Assembly (NCBI RefSeq): GCF_000020505.1
Contig: NC_011027.1
Location: 294,001 to 358,000, forward strand
Direction: 5' to 3'
Source of the DNA: Chlorobaculum parvum NCIB 8327
GTDB lineage: Bacteria > Bacteroidota > Chlorobiia > Chlorobiales > Chlorobiaceae
DNA: 64,000 bases
Within the stretch, counting starts at the first letter, position 1, and every line of letters begins with the position of its first letter. The translations under genes were made by a program, and so were the position numbers. The notes beneath the pieces were generated by a model. That model saw only the letters and a program-made list of their open reading frames with translations, made no database searches and was not told the DNA's origin. Positions 10,183 to 18,885 of this stretch are shown here, one piece after another.

Positions 10183-10718
10183 CAGTCGAGGGTAAGATGC
10201 TGTTTGAGGCGTTCGAGTTTCTTTTTCCCGATCCCCTTCACTTCCAGAAAATCGTTAAAATGTTCGACTTTTCCCCCTTTTCGCTGACGGAACTCGACGA
10301 GCCGCTTGGCCATGACCGGGCCGATGCCGGAAATTCGTTGAAGCTGTGCGCTGGAAGCCGTGTTGAAGGCGATTGTGCCGGTCAGCTTTTTCTTGGACGC
10401 AGGTTTTGTCGATGCTATTGCGTCAGTCTGTTCTGGCCTTTCATTTTCAGTTGTGATGGGCAGGTTTTCAGCTACCAATCGAGCATCGCTTATTCCGCCC
10501 GACCTTTTTTCCTGCAAAGCCAGGGCGAGAAGGCTATCGACATCGGCTTCCGAAAAGCTGGCGGCTTCGGCTTGCTTGATTGCCTTGTCGGTATCCTGCA
10601 TCGCGCCGCTGTATTTCATCGTGCCTCCGAGCAGCAGGAAGAAACTGAGGAGCGTAACGGCAGTCATTTCCGATTTGGTGATGCCGAGTTTGACGGCAAG
10701 ATTGTTCAGAAAATTCAT
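10182..10718 (-). CDS. ComEA-like helix-hairpin-helix protein, membrane anchored
   Basis: 178 residues from the ATG at 10718. The frame continues further upstream but only through alr antisense sequence. A hydrophobic segment at about residues 18-34 predicts an N-terminal anchor. The C-terminal 60 residues carry two HhH motifs: IAFNTASSAQLQRISGIGPV then FNDFLEVKGIGKKKLERL. These bind DNA non-specifically in ComEA of DNA-uptake systems. The middle is Ser/Glu rich. A role in natural transformation is inferred from the family; no other com gene is nearby. Confidence 0.8.
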   Translation of the reverse strand: MNFLNNLAVKLGITKSEMTAVTLLSFFLLLGGTMKYSGAMQDTDKAIKQAEAASFSEADVDSLLALALQEKRSGGISDARLVAENLPITTENERPEQTDAIASTKPASKKKLTGTIAFNTASSAQLQRISGIGPVMAKRLVEFRQRKGGKVEHFNDFLEVKGIGKKKLERLKQHLTLD

Positions 10719-10750
10719 AGGGGTGAATTTCTGTTGCGTTGTGGAGATGG

Positions 10751-11905
10751 TCAGACGAACACGCGCTTGACCCGTTTTGAGACCGCGCAGAGCAGCTCGT
10801 AGCTGATGGTTCCGGCAGCGATGGCCTGCTCTCCGGCTGATGGGCCGTCCCAGCCGAACAGCACGGCGGTATCGCCGACCTTGACCGAGCGGTTTTGGCC
10901 GAGATCGACCATCGTCTGATCCATCGTGACTGTGCCGACCTGGTGGTAACGGTTGCCGCCGATGGAGACCGTCGCCTTGTTTGAAAGCGTGCGGTGCACG
11001 CCGTCGGCGTAACCGGCCGAGAGCGTGGCGATGTTCGTGCTTGTGGGCGCGCTCCAGGTGCGGCTGTAGCTGATCGACGTTCCTGCCGTCACCTTCTTGA
11101 CGAACATCACCTTGCACTGGAACTGCATCACCGGTTTCACCGGTACGTTCGTCGGTTCGGCGTCCATCGGGTGGCAGCCGTAGAGCAAAATGCCGGGTCG
11201 CACCATGTCGAGCCGCGCGCTGGGCGTGGAGACGATGGCGCCACTGTTGGCCGCGTGTTTGAGCACGGTTCTGCCCGTGCGCTGTTCGTATCCACCGGTT
11301 ACATCGAGGAACTGTTCGAGCTGGCGGGCGGTGAAACCACCGGCCTTGTGGCCTTCGGCGAAGTGGGTGTAGATGCCGACGAGGTCGAGGTTCGGGCAGC
11401 GGTCGATCAGCTCCAGCAGGCTGTGCGCTTCTTCGGGCGTAACGCCGAGTCGGCCCATGCCGGTATCGATTTTCGCCTGTACTCGCAGCCGTCGGCCGCT
11501 CGCAGCAGCTTTGGCTTCAGCGGTCCGAACGGTTTCGTGGTCGCAGACGGTCATCTCGACATCGTGCTCAAGGTAGTGCTCGATGTGCCCGGCAAGCGGC
11601 GAGGCGAACGCCAGAATGCGCGACTCCGGCTGCATCCGGTGGCTTTGCTTCAGCTCGATCGCTTCGTGGATATTGGCCACACCGAACTCCCTGATTCCCT
11701 CTTCTTCGAGCGTCGCGGTGACTTGAGCTGCACCGTGCCCGTAGGCGTCAGCCTTGACGATGCCCATGATGCGGCAACGCGAGCCGCTGATGGCTTGGAT
11801 GCAGGCCAGGTTGTGCCGGAGATTTCCGAGCGAGATGAGTGCTTCGGAAAGGTTGGGGGCAGCCGGGTCAGCGGTGCTGGAATTTTGTCGGGAATCGGCG
11901 CTCAA
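10751..11905 (-). CDS. alr: Alanine racemase
   Basis: 384 residues. The PLP-lysine motif is MGIVKADAYGHGAAQV at about residues 49-64. The second catalytic tyrosine region is seen in SISYSRTWSAPTSTNIATLS, and GIYTHFAEGHK and RPGILLYGCHP are also typical. It makes D-alanine for peptidoglycan. No ATG fits. TTG at 11905 gives the complete N-terminal strand and is the likely start. A perfect 18-bp palindrome lies 41 bases upstream. Confidence 0.93.
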   Translation of the reverse strand: MSADSRQNSSTADPAAPNLSEALISLGNLRHNLACIQAISGSRCRIMGIVKADAYGHGAAQVTATLEEEGIREFGVANIHEAIELKQSHRMQPESRILAFASPLAGHIEHYLEHDVEMTVCDHETVRTAEAKAAASGRRLRVQAKIDTGMGRLGVTPEEAHSLLELIDRCPNLDLVGIYTHFAEGHKAGGFTARQLEQFLDVTGGYEQRTGRTVLKHAANSGAIVSTPSARLDMVRPGILLYGCHPMDAEPTNVPVKPVMQFQCKVMFVKKVTAGTSISYSRTWSAPTSTNIATLSAGYADGVHRTLSNKATVSIGGNRYHQVGTVTMDQTMVDLGQNRSVKVGDTAVLFGWDGPSAGEQAIAAGTISYELLCAVSKRVKRVFV

Positions 11906-11945
11906 GGCGGTGATGCGGATGCGGTTTATTTGATCTGGATATGCT

Positions 11946-11963
11946 GTAAAAAACGTTTTTTAC
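11946..11963. promoter_or_regulatory. Perfect 18-bp palindrome in the alr / CBS-like divergent region
   Basis: The sequence GTAAAAAACGTTTTTTAC is an exact palindrome with no loop, so it reads as a dimeric-protein operator rather than a terminator. It lies between the divergent genes alr (start 11905) and the CBS-like gene (start 12071). Its binding protein is unknown. Confidence 0.45.
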
Positions 11964-12070
11964 GCCTGATTGTCAAAACCGTATCGATCAGGTCCTTGAC
12001 ACTTTTTAGCGGCACCGTTGTTTATGTATATTAAAAATCAGAACAACACCGACTCACATCAATCTTCGCC

Positions 12071-13441
12071 ATGACCAACGATATTTTCGACATTTCGGGC
12101 AACACTCCGCTGGTTCCCATGAAACAGCTTACCCGCCAGAAAAAAGCGCGCTTCATGGCGAAGCTTGAATACATGAATCCCTGCATGTCGCACTATTGCC
12201 GGGTGTCGACCGCCATCGTCAAGGAGGCTGAAGAAGAGGGCCTCATCCATCCCGGCATGACGCTGGTGGACTGGACCTTCGGCACGAGCGGCATCGCGCT
12301 GGCTATGGTGGCCGTGAGCAAGGGCTACAAAGTGCTGCTCGCCGCGCCGGACAGCATCTGCCGGGAGAAGCAGGATGTGCTCCGTGCGCTTGGCGCTGAA
12401 CTGGTGCTCACCCCGTCCGAAGCTACGGGCGGCAACCTGCACGGGTGCGTAGCCGTGGCTGAAAACCTTGTCCGGACGATGCCGAACGCCTGGTTCGCCA
12501 ACATGTACGAAAATCCGGTCAGCCGTCAGGTGCACCAGAGCGGCACCGGCCCGGAAATTTTCAGCCAAAGCGACGAAAAGGTGACCCACGTGTTCGTGCC
12601 GATGGCTTCCGGTGCCATGATTTCCGGCATTGGTCGCTACTTCAAATCGGTCAATCCCGACGTGCAGATTATCGGCGTGGAGCCGGTCGGCTCGATCTAT
12701 CACGACCTGCACGAAGGCCGGAGCCAGGGGGGCGTGACCTCGTTTCAGCTTGAGGATATTGGCGCCGTTCAGCCTACCTCGTTCTGGGAACCCGAGGTGA
12801 TCGACCGGATTGTGCAGGTCAGCGACGCCGACGCCTTCAACTGCGGCCGTGAGCTGCTGCGCTCCGAGGGTGTGTTTGCCGGGGGCGCTTCCGGCGCGGC
12901 AATGTGCGCTGCGCTCCGCGAGGGCGAAAGCCTCGGCAGCGATTCGCTGGTGGTGGTGATGATGACCGATTTCGGCGGCTACGACCTGTCGCGCATGTAC
13001 AACGACGAGTGGATGCGCCGTCAGGGTTTCTACCGCAAGGCCAAGACCGCGCTCGACCAGATCACTGCCGACGACATCCTCCTGCGCAAGGCGCGCAAGG
13101 ATCTGATCTTCGCCCAGCCCGAGCAGACACTCGCGGACGTGTTCGAAATGATGAAGCAGAACGACGTTTCGCAGATGCCTATCGTCTCTTTCGGCGCACC
13201 CATCGGCAGCATCAGCGAAAACAAGATTCTCTCCATCCTGATCGAGAACGATTCGGCCATGAACGCCAAGGTGGTGGCCTTTATGGAGAAGCCTTTCCCG
13301 GTCTGCCAGCCGGACGCCACCATCAGCGAACTGTCCGGAAAACTTCAGACCAATGCGGCCGGTGTGCTTATCAGCCTTAGTGACGGAAGGCTGCAACTGA
13401 TTACCAAATCTGATCTTATCGATGCGCTGACGCACAAGTGA
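12071..13441 (+). CDS. Cystathionine beta-synthase-like protein lacking the PLP lysine, with CBS domain pair
   Basis: 456 residues with the full architecture of cystathionine beta-synthase: a fold-type II PLP-enzyme domain (1-315) and two C-terminal CBS domains (about 335-455). The N-terminal GNTPLV and the surrounding LEYMNP are kept, but the usual GGSVKDR is CMSHYCR, so the Schiff-base lysine is Tyr42. The TSGNTG loop is TFGTSG and the phosphate-binding GTGGT is ASGAM. Standard PLP catalysis therefore looks impossible. The reading frame is intact and long, so it is not a simple pseudogene. A binding, regulatory or adenylate-sensing role is inference. Confidence 0.85.
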   Translation: MTNDIFDISGNTPLVPMKQLTRQKKARFMAKLEYMNPCMSHYCRVSTAIVKEAEEEGLIHPGMTLVDWTFGTSGIALAMVAVSKGYKVLLAAPDSICREKQDVLRALGAELVLTPSEATGGNLHGCVAVAENLVRTMPNAWFANMYENPVSRQVHQSGTGPEIFSQSDEKVTHVFVPMASGAMISGIGRYFKSVNPDVQIIGVEPVGSIYHDLHEGRSQGGVTSFQLEDIGAVQPTSFWEPEVIDRIVQVSDADAFNCGRELLRSEGVFAGGASGAAMCAALREGESLGSDSLVVVMMTDFGGYDLSRMYNDEWMRRQGFYRKAKTALDQITADDILLRKARKDLIFAQPEQTLADVFEMMKQNDVSQMPIVSFGAPIGSISENKILSILIENDSAMNAKVVAFMEKPFPVCQPDATISELSGKLQTNAAGVLISLSDGRLQLITKSDLIDALTHK

Positions 13442-13708
13442 ACGACTGCAGAATAATGTGGTTGTTTTTTTGGACTGATTTACTTATCTAAGCACTCCTG
13501 AACGTACAGGTTTCCGGTACTGCCGATTGGCGGTTCCTGCACTCCGGAAGCAACGCGGTTTTGTTTTCTTATGTGTTCGGCATTCAGCCGACAGCAGCAG
13601 TTAAACTCTGAAATTGTTATCGGAATCCGTTCAGGCCGGTTCCTGTTGAATTTCATGCAAGCGCATGTTCGAGGGCATGACCATGCACTCAAACCATAGC
13701 GACGTTTT

Positions 13709-14266
13709 ATGAAGGTAGAGTCCAGAAAAAGGCAGCACATACTCGAAGGCAAGATCAAGCCTGGTTACTGTGATGGTTGCGGTTGCATTACCGAGCAGAC
13801 CTTTGTCGGTGAGTGGAAGCCCAGCGACAAGCCGAAAGAGGAGGATCCTCTTTTTGGAACGCCCGAAAAAAAGTCGAAGGAGAAGAAATCAGCAACTGAG
13901 CAGAATGCGTCGGCGGCCGAGAACCAGTACTGGATCCGTTGTTCGGCATGCAATCAGGTGCATCTTCTCAAAGAGTGGCAGATTCAGATCGACAGGGAAT
14001 TGAACCCCAGCGAGCTCAAGCCGGAAGATTGTCAGGTGTACACCCCTTAAGGCATCTATGCCCAGGGGGATGCAGTGTATCACAAATCCCTCGACGAAGT
14101 GGGGGTTGTTCGTGAAAAACAGGCCACCGGAAGCGGTGCGCATGTTATCATCGTGGAATTTTGCAAAAGCGGTCGGAAGCAGCTTCTGGAGAACGTGCAG
14201 CTCAAACAGGGCAAGAAAAGCTCCGAATCGCTGACGGATATTATCAAAAACAAGTTAAGACGCTAA
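13709..14266 (+). pseudogene. Zinc-ribbon / KOW-like protein gene interrupted by an in-frame TAA
   Basis: The first part (13709-14050, 113 residues) has two CxxC knuckles (YCDGCGC and RCSACNQ) around a charged linker. After a TAA at 14048-14050 the same frame stays open to 14266 and reads GIYAQGDAVYHKSLDEVGVV, then GAHVIIVEFCKSGRKQLLEN. That is a CarD/KOW-like pattern (GDxVxHxxxxxxGVV). The same frame and the lack of a good internal start (only GTG 14075) suggest one ancestral 185-codon gene with a nonsense change. Other options are two separately translated pieces, readthrough, or a sequence error. The first part may still be a functional small protein. It precedes rpsU. Confidence 0.6.
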
Positions 14267-14299
14267 GGCGTCACATCACAGGTAAGGGGGTGAATTTCA

Positions 14300-14497
14300 T
14301 TGGTTAGTGTTCAGATGAACGAGAATGAATCGATTGACAAGCTGCTTAAGCGTTTCAAAAAGAAATACGAGAGAGCGGGTGTTCTGAAGGAGTTTCGTAA
14401 GAAAGCGTACTTCGTGAAGCCTTCGATCGACAACCGCCTGAAGCGTTCCAGATGCAAACGCCGTGCACAGCGTGCAAATGAAGAGCGTAACTCCTGA
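14300..14497 (+). CDS. rpsU: Small ribosomal subunit protein bS21
   Basis: 65 residues, basic, reading [19 protein letters not shown] then [15 protein letters not shown] and a Lys/Arg-rich tail, as in bacterial S21. The start is TTG at 14300, preceded at good distance by AGGGGG (14285-14290). An internal ATG at 14315 would remove five residues. A strong terminator follows. The protein joins the 30S subunit near the anti-Shine-Dalgarno sequence. Confidence 0.95.
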   Translation: MVSVQMNENESIDKLLKRFKKKYERAGVLKEFRKKAYFVKPSIDNRLKRSRCKRRAQRANEERNS

Positions 14498-14520
14498 TCC
14501 CGCAGGCAATTAGTACTGAT

Positions 14521-14550
14521 AAGCAGCTCCTTCGGGGGCTGCTTTTTTTG
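14521..14550 (+). terminator. Rho-independent terminator of rpsU
   Basis: Stem of nine pairs (14522-14530 with 14535-14543), closed by a TTCG tetraloop and followed by seven T residues, 24 bases after the rpsU stop. Confidence 0.92.
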
Positions 14551-14651
14551 TTTAAGGAGAAATCCTTTTCTGTGAGTGGCAAAAAGAATGTCGTATTCAT
14601 TTTCAGGACAGATTCTGTCTCAAAAGCAAAAACCAGATACCTGTATTTGGT

Positions 14652-14721
14652 CATTCCCGCGCAAGCGGGAATCCATGCATTCAATCCGGTTTCTGGATTC
14701 CCGCTTGCGCGGGAATGACGG
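14652..14721. repeat. ATTCCC-type palindromic repeat pair
   Basis: Two copies of the hairpin ATTCCCGCGCAAGCGGGAAT, or its close complement, bracket about 30 bases, so the whole 70-base segment is a large inverted repeat. A sister element is at 23863-23935. The style is that of short dispersed repeats found in many bacteria (compare dRS3 repeats of Neisseria). It lies between rpsU and aroA. Confidence 0.8.
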
Positions 14722-14796
14722 ATAAAATCGAGACCTTGTTTTACTGTTGTACATTGTTTTTTAAGACAGCCTTTTTTCAACCAAAATCACGCATCC

Positions 14797-16101
14797 ATGA
14801 GCGTCTTTCAGGGCGAAGTTTCGAGCCTTCCGCCGGATAAATCGATATCGCATCGCGCAGCCATCATCGGTTCGCTTGCCGAAGGAACGACCGAAATCAC
14901 CAACTTTTCGGGCGGATTCGACAACCAATCGACCCTGTCGGTGCTGCGGGATCTCGGAATCTCTGTCCGGCAGGATGAAGTTCCCGCTGGTGACGGTCGG
15001 ATCGTCCGGCATGTCGTCATCGAATCGAACGGGCTCTGGAGCTTCCGCGAGCCGTCGGAGCCGCTGATGTGCAACAACTCCGGCAGCACGATGCGCATGA
15101 TGGCGGGCATCCTCGCCGCGCAGCCCTTCCGGAGCGAGCTGGTCGGCGACGCCTCGTTGATGAAGCGCCCGATGAAGCGCGTGGCCGATCCGCTGCGGAT
15201 GATGGGCGCGGACATTTCGCTCTCCGACGCCGGAACCGCGCCGGTGGTCATCAATGGCACGAAGGATTTGAAAACCATCGAGTACCTGCTTCCGGTTCCG
15301 TCGGCGCAGGTCAAGTCGCTCGTGGCGCTGGCCGCGCTGCACGCCGATGGCCAGTCGAAGATCATCGAGCCGATCCGCTCCCGCGACCACACCGAGCTGA
15401 TGCTGGGCCTCGAAACCATCGACCGCCCCGACGGCGTGCGCGAAATCATCATCGACGGGCGCAAGCCGATTGCGGCCAAACCGTTCAAGGTGCCCGCCGA
15501 TCCATCGGCAGCGTGCTTCATGATCGCCCTCGGCCTGCTCGGCGAGCGCTCGGAAATCGTGCTGCGCGACGTCTGCCTCAACCCGACGCGCGTGGCCTAC
15601 ATCGACGTGCTTCAGGAGGCGGGCGCGGGCCTCGGCATCGAGAACGTGCGCTCGGAGGGCGGCGAACCGGTGGGCGACATCGTCGTACGGAGCTGCTCTA
15701 GCCTCGCGCCGCTGCGCATCAGCGACCACGCGGTGGTGGCGGGCGTGATCGACGAACTGCCGATGCTCGCCGTGCTCTCGGCCTTCGCCACAGGGGAGTT
15801 CGAGCTGCACAACGCCACCGAGCTGCGCACCAAGGAGAGCGACCGCATCGAGGCGGTGGTGAGCAATCTGGAGCGCCTCGGCTTTGCGTGTGAGCAGTAC
15901 CCCGACGGTTTCGTGGTGAAGGGACGTCCGACGGTCAACCGCGAAGAAGCTGTCATCGAGTGTTTCGACGACCACCGCATCGCCATGAGCTTCGCCATCG
16001 CCGCCGAAGCCGCAGGCGCATCGCTGCGCCTCTCGGATCGCGAAGTGGCGGGCGTCTCGTTCCCGAACTTCTTCGCACTGATCGAGTCGTTGAAGCAGTA
16101 G
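14797..16101 (+). CDS. aroA: 3-Phosphoshikimate 1-carboxyvinyltransferase (EPSP synthase)
   Basis: 434 residues. Family blocks are [19 protein letters not shown] at the N-terminus, [16 protein letters not shown] (PEP and shikimate-3-phosphate binding) at about 90-105, and [17 protein letters not shown] and [15 protein letters not shown] in the C-terminal half. It catalyses the sixth shikimate-pathway step, from shikimate 3-phosphate and PEP. The start ATG 14797 leads straight into the conserved first strand. Confidence 0.96.
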   Translation: MSVFQGEVSSLPPDKSISHRAAIIGSLAEGTTEITNFSGGFDNQSTLSVLRDLGISVRQDEVPAGDGRIVRHVVIESNGLWSFREPSEPLMCNNSGSTMRMMAGILAAQPFRSELVGDASLMKRPMKRVADPLRMMGADISLSDAGTAPVVINGTKDLKTIEYLLPVPSAQVKSLVALAALHADGQSKIIEPIRSRDHTELMLGLETIDRPDGVREIIIDGRKPIAAKPFKVPADPSAACFMIALGLLGERSEIVLRDVCLNPTRVAYIDVLQEAGAGLGIENVRSEGGEPVGDIVVRSCSSLAPLRISDHAVVAGVIDELPMLAVLSAFATGEFELHNATELRTKESDRIEAVVSNLERLGFACEQYPDGFVVKGRPTVNREEAVIECFDDHRIAMSFAIAAEAAGASLRLSDREVAGVSFPNFFALIESLKQ

Positions 16102-16119
16102 GTTTTAGTATTCAGGAGT

Positions 16120-16230
16120 CCCGAAAGCTTTCGGGATGACGGACATTCAATGCTTACATTTTCTTCAGTTGCCCCGGAACTTTAGTCCGGGGTTGATGAA
16201 TAAGGCAAAATAATTCAGGGCTTTAGCCCA
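16120..16230. repeat. REP-like cluster of three hairpins
   Basis: Three palindromes follow aroA: 16120-16135 (CCCGAAAGCTTTCGGG), 16172-16192 (CCCCGG...CCGGGG) and 16218-16229 (GGGCTTTAGCCC). The last two, with the preceding GACGGACATTCAATGCTTACATT, match the units around the RAYT gene at 63.1 kb. This is probably a REP/BIME copy mobilised by that transposase. Confidence 0.7.
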
Positions 16231-16282
16231 ATTTCTTGTTTCGGTGACTTTTATGAGTGAATGTCGCTGGAGTGACAAGGTG

Positions 16283-16325
16283 AAACCCCAACTGGTGCAA
16301 ACCGGTTGGGGTTTTTTGCGTTTCT
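16283..16325 (+). terminator. Hairpin at the left island boundary (terminator-like, related to 21201-21245)
   Basis: Inverted repeat AACCCCAACTGG / CCGGTTGGGGTT with a six-base loop, followed by a T-run. A similar hairpin in the same orientation is at 21201-21245. It could be the terminator of aroA, but its partner 4.9 kb away suggests a duplicated insertion-site sequence. Confidence 0.6.
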
Positions 16326-16891
16326 AGGGGGAGGTCAAGAGGGAAATCCTGCGGCAAATATCCCGTATTTGTTGGCGTGTTGGTACGGGTTTTTTACATT
16401 GATAAAATGTGTTGGCTGAAGTACAAGGTAGTATCACCTTTCCCCACAGCAAATGCCTCACGCAATCTCTATCTCACGTATCACGACCCTCGAAAGCCGG
16501 GGCGAACAGTCACAACGGTTGTGCGCTCGCCGGAGCCGCTGGCGTTGGGATGTTTTGGATTTTGATGGGGGGATTGGAGCCAAAAAAAGTTTACAGCAGA
16601 TTAAAAGCCCATTCGATGATTTGTAATAACGGTAACAAGACCTCGCAGGGCAATAAAACGCTATTTTGTAGCGCTTATTCGTCCAATGCAGGATGTAAGG
16701 CGCAATAGAGTAGCGCAGATAAGCAAGTTACCTGCAAGGCTGAAAAACAAAACGAATAGAATAAAATGTTTGCCAGAATGAAAAATATAAAACCAACGAA
16801 CATTGCACACATTTGCAAATTGCACAAGCTGACGCTGAATTCAAAATTTGCAAAAGAGTGCAATTTCTTCTATCCCTCAAATTGATTGCGA
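16326..16891. other. Left non-coding part of the island
   Basis: 566 bases with no convincing gene. The first 240 bases have mixed composition; from about 16,600 the DNA is AT-rich like the island genes. The segment 16808-16868 resembles 20899-20957 just after the last island gene and is a candidate cassette boundary. The promoter for the operon should lie here, but I cannot point to one site with confidence. Confidence 0.5.
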
Positions 16892-17893
16892 ATGATAAAA
16901 CCTAAAGAAGAAATATACCAATACTACTTTTACTTTATCCAGGAAAGAATGAATATTTTCTGGAACAAGTATAATAACACTCAACCATGGACTAATGATG
17001 AAATACTTAGTGTTCATAAGTTTACGAACGTTTATCGTGCTATGGACAGAGTGAGTCAATACTTAATTCGGAATGTCATATATAACGAAAATTCGTTTTC
17101 AGATGAAGATGTATTGCTAAGGATAATTGTTTTTAAGATTTTCAACAAACCTGACACATGGGAATATTTAGAGAATAGAGTTGGAGTTATTACCGTTAAA
17201 AACTTTGATTTAAATCGGATTAATCAAGCATTATTAGAATTAAAACAAATTCAACCGATATTCAATAATGCTTATATGATGACAGGAACTCATTCTTTAT
17301 ATAATCACCTAAATTACAAGCATGAGAAATGGTTAGAGATGGTCAAGAATGAATTAATTGGAAAATCTATTTTAAAAAAAATCATCAACTCCAAGTCATT
17401 ATCAGGAGTTTATGAACTTCTGAGAAACTGTTCTTTCATTGGTGATTTTCTAGCCTATCAATATACAATTGACATGAACTATTCCTCAGTTATTGACTTT
17501 AGTGAAAATTCTTTTGTCAAGGCAGGTATTGGCGCAATTCGAGGAATAAAGAAATGTTTTGAACCTTTATCTAAGAAATACAACTTTGAAGATGCGATAA
17601 AATACACACAAAACAATTTTGAGAAATACCAAAATAAGTTTGGGTATACTGATTTTAGACCTCTTTTTGGAAGGATACCAACATTAATAGATTTACAAAA
17701 TTGTTTTTGTGAGACTGATAAATACTTGCGTGCCAAAATCCCGGAACTTCAAGTTGATAATAAACGCATTAAGCAAAAATATAAAGAAAGTCCAAAACCT
17801 CTAGAACTCTTCTTCCCTCCCAAATGGAATATTAACTCAAACATTTTGATACCATGTATACAGCCGAGTACACAGGAATCAACTCTTTTTTAG
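16892..17893 (+). CDS. Putative 5-hmdU DNA kinase-type helical-domain protein (thymine hypermodification family)
   Basis: 333 residues from ATG 16892 (an in-frame TTG at 16886 is an alternative). The segment FTNVYRAMDRVSQYLIRNVI followed by VLLRIIVFKIFNKPDTWEYL matches my memory of the helical domain of HMUDK/nucleotide-kinase proteins linked by comparative genomics to hypermodified thymine in phage DNA. No classic P-loop is visible, so whether this copy is a kinase or a glycosylase/pyrophosphorylase-like enzyme is open. First gene of a compact AT-rich operon. Its last 40 bases overlap the thymidylate-synthase-like gene. Confidence 0.65.
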   Translation: MIKPKEEIYQYYFYFIQERMNIFWNKYNNTQPWTNDEILSVHKFTNVYRAMDRVSQYLIRNVIYNENSFSDEDVLLRIIVFKIFNKPDTWEYLENRVGVITVKNFDLNRINQALLELKQIQPIFNNAYMMTGTHSLYNHLNYKHEKWLEMVKNELIGKSILKKIINSKSLSGVYELLRNCSFIGDFLAYQYTIDMNYSSVIDFSENSFVKAGIGAIRGIKKCFEPLSKKYNFEDAIKYTQNNFEKYQNKFGYTDFRPLFGRIPTLIDLQNCFCETDKYLRAKIPELQVDNKRIKQKYKESPKPLELFFPPKWNINSNILIPCIQPSTQESTLF

Positions 17894-18885
17894 TTGGTGC
17901 TTCGACTCTGCTTATAAAAGAGGGAGTCAAAAGAAAAACAAGAGGTAAGCTTTGCATTGAATTACCGAAACCTTTCATGTTTAAAATCACTAATCCAACG
18001 GCAAGACTGGTTACCGTACCTGAAAGAAGATGGAATCCTATTTTACCCTTTGCTGAATCATTGTGGTTAGCAACTGGGAAAAATGATTTAGAATTTATAG
18101 GTCATTATTTGAAAAACATGAAAAACTTCTCCGATGATGGTGAATTTTTACGAGGTGGTTACGGTCCAAGATTAAGAAAATACAATGGAATAAATGATGA
18201 TTATAAAATCAGGAATACTTATGATATAGATATTGCAAAACTAAATAAATCAGAAGTCGACCAATTTGGTTTCATTTGTAAAAGTTTTGAGAAGGATAAG
18301 TTTACAAGACAAGCAATTATTAATATCGGAGACCCGCCCAAAGATTGTTTTGACAAAAAGGGTAACTTAAAAATCACAAAGGATTTTCCTTGTACCAGAC
18401 TATTACATTTTCAGAAACAGCCAAAAGCAAACAAGCTTAATTTAACTGTTTATATGAGGTCAAATGACTTTGTATGGGGAGCAAGTGCAGTTAATATTTT
18501 CAACTTCACTTTTATGCTTGAATACTTCTCACAAATACTAGATTTAGAAATTGGGGAATACTATCATATAGCAAATAATTTCCATTATTATGAAGAATTT
18601 GAAGATTTAGTTCAGTCGATTTCTCGTACAAAAACTGTTGAAGAATCTAAATTTGAATACTCAAAATCATTTCACAATTTATCAGAGTTTGATGAGAAAA
18701 TAAATCTGCTTAAAAGTGAAGAAGAGAAGCTAAGGTCAGGCAAATATGCAGATTTAATTGATTTTAAAGACGACTTTTTTAATGATTGGTATAAAGCATT
18801 TTATGTTTTCAATACATATAAAAAAGTAACTTTTTCAAATCCAATATTAAATCAATTATTTTTAAAATATATGCCTTATGAATGA
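17854..18885 (+). CDS. Thymidylate synthase / pyrimidine hydroxymethylase-like protein
   Basis: 343 residues, longer than ThyA (about 264). Family features: YGPRLR at the YGxxxR position, the nucleophile cysteine in DFPCTRLLHFQ (about residue 184), VYMRSNDFVWGASAVNIFNF for the RSxDxxLGxPxN block, and the ending ANNFHYYEEF for DxHxY. The Asn in AVNIF corresponds to the residue that selects dUMP over dCMP in ThyA. It is likely to add methyl or hydroxymethyl to a uracil nucleotide. The operon partner upstream acts on hydroxymethyl-uracil in phage systems, which favours hydroxymethylation. Overlaps both neighbours. Confidence 0.82.
   Translation: MYTAEYTGINSFLVGASTLLIKEGVKRKTRGKLCIELPKPFMFKITNPTARLVTVPERRWNPILPFAESLWLATGKNDLEFIGHYLKNMKNFSDDGEFLRGGYGPRLRKYNGINDDYKIRNTYDIDIAKLNKSEVDQFGFICKSFEKDKFTRQAIINIGDPPKDCFDKKGNLKITKDFPCTRLLHFQKQPKANKLNLTVYMRSNDFVWGASAVNIFNFTFMLEYFSQILDLEIGEYYHIANNFHYYEEFEDLVQSISRTKTVEESKFEYSKSFHNLSEFDEKINLLKSEEEKLRSGKYADLIDFKDDFFNDWYKAFYVFNTYKKVTFSNPILNQLFLKYMPYE

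Noticed and set aside
11990-12035. Sigma-70 promoter TTGACA...TATATT before the CBS-like gene
   Set aside because: Spacing of about 25 bases is too long for a standard promoter; other -10 choices are weak.
12059-13435. 458-codon minus-strand open frame
   Set aside because: Antisense shadow of the CBS-like gene; low-complexity Arg/His-rich product.
16495-16560. Possible integron attC site (and 21117-21155)
   Set aside because: Partial core-like sevenmers only; the paired R/L boxes do not fit the consensus and no integrase is present.
16377-16708. Short plus-strand open frames in the left island flank
   Set aside because: No start signals, no family resemblance and overlapping frames.
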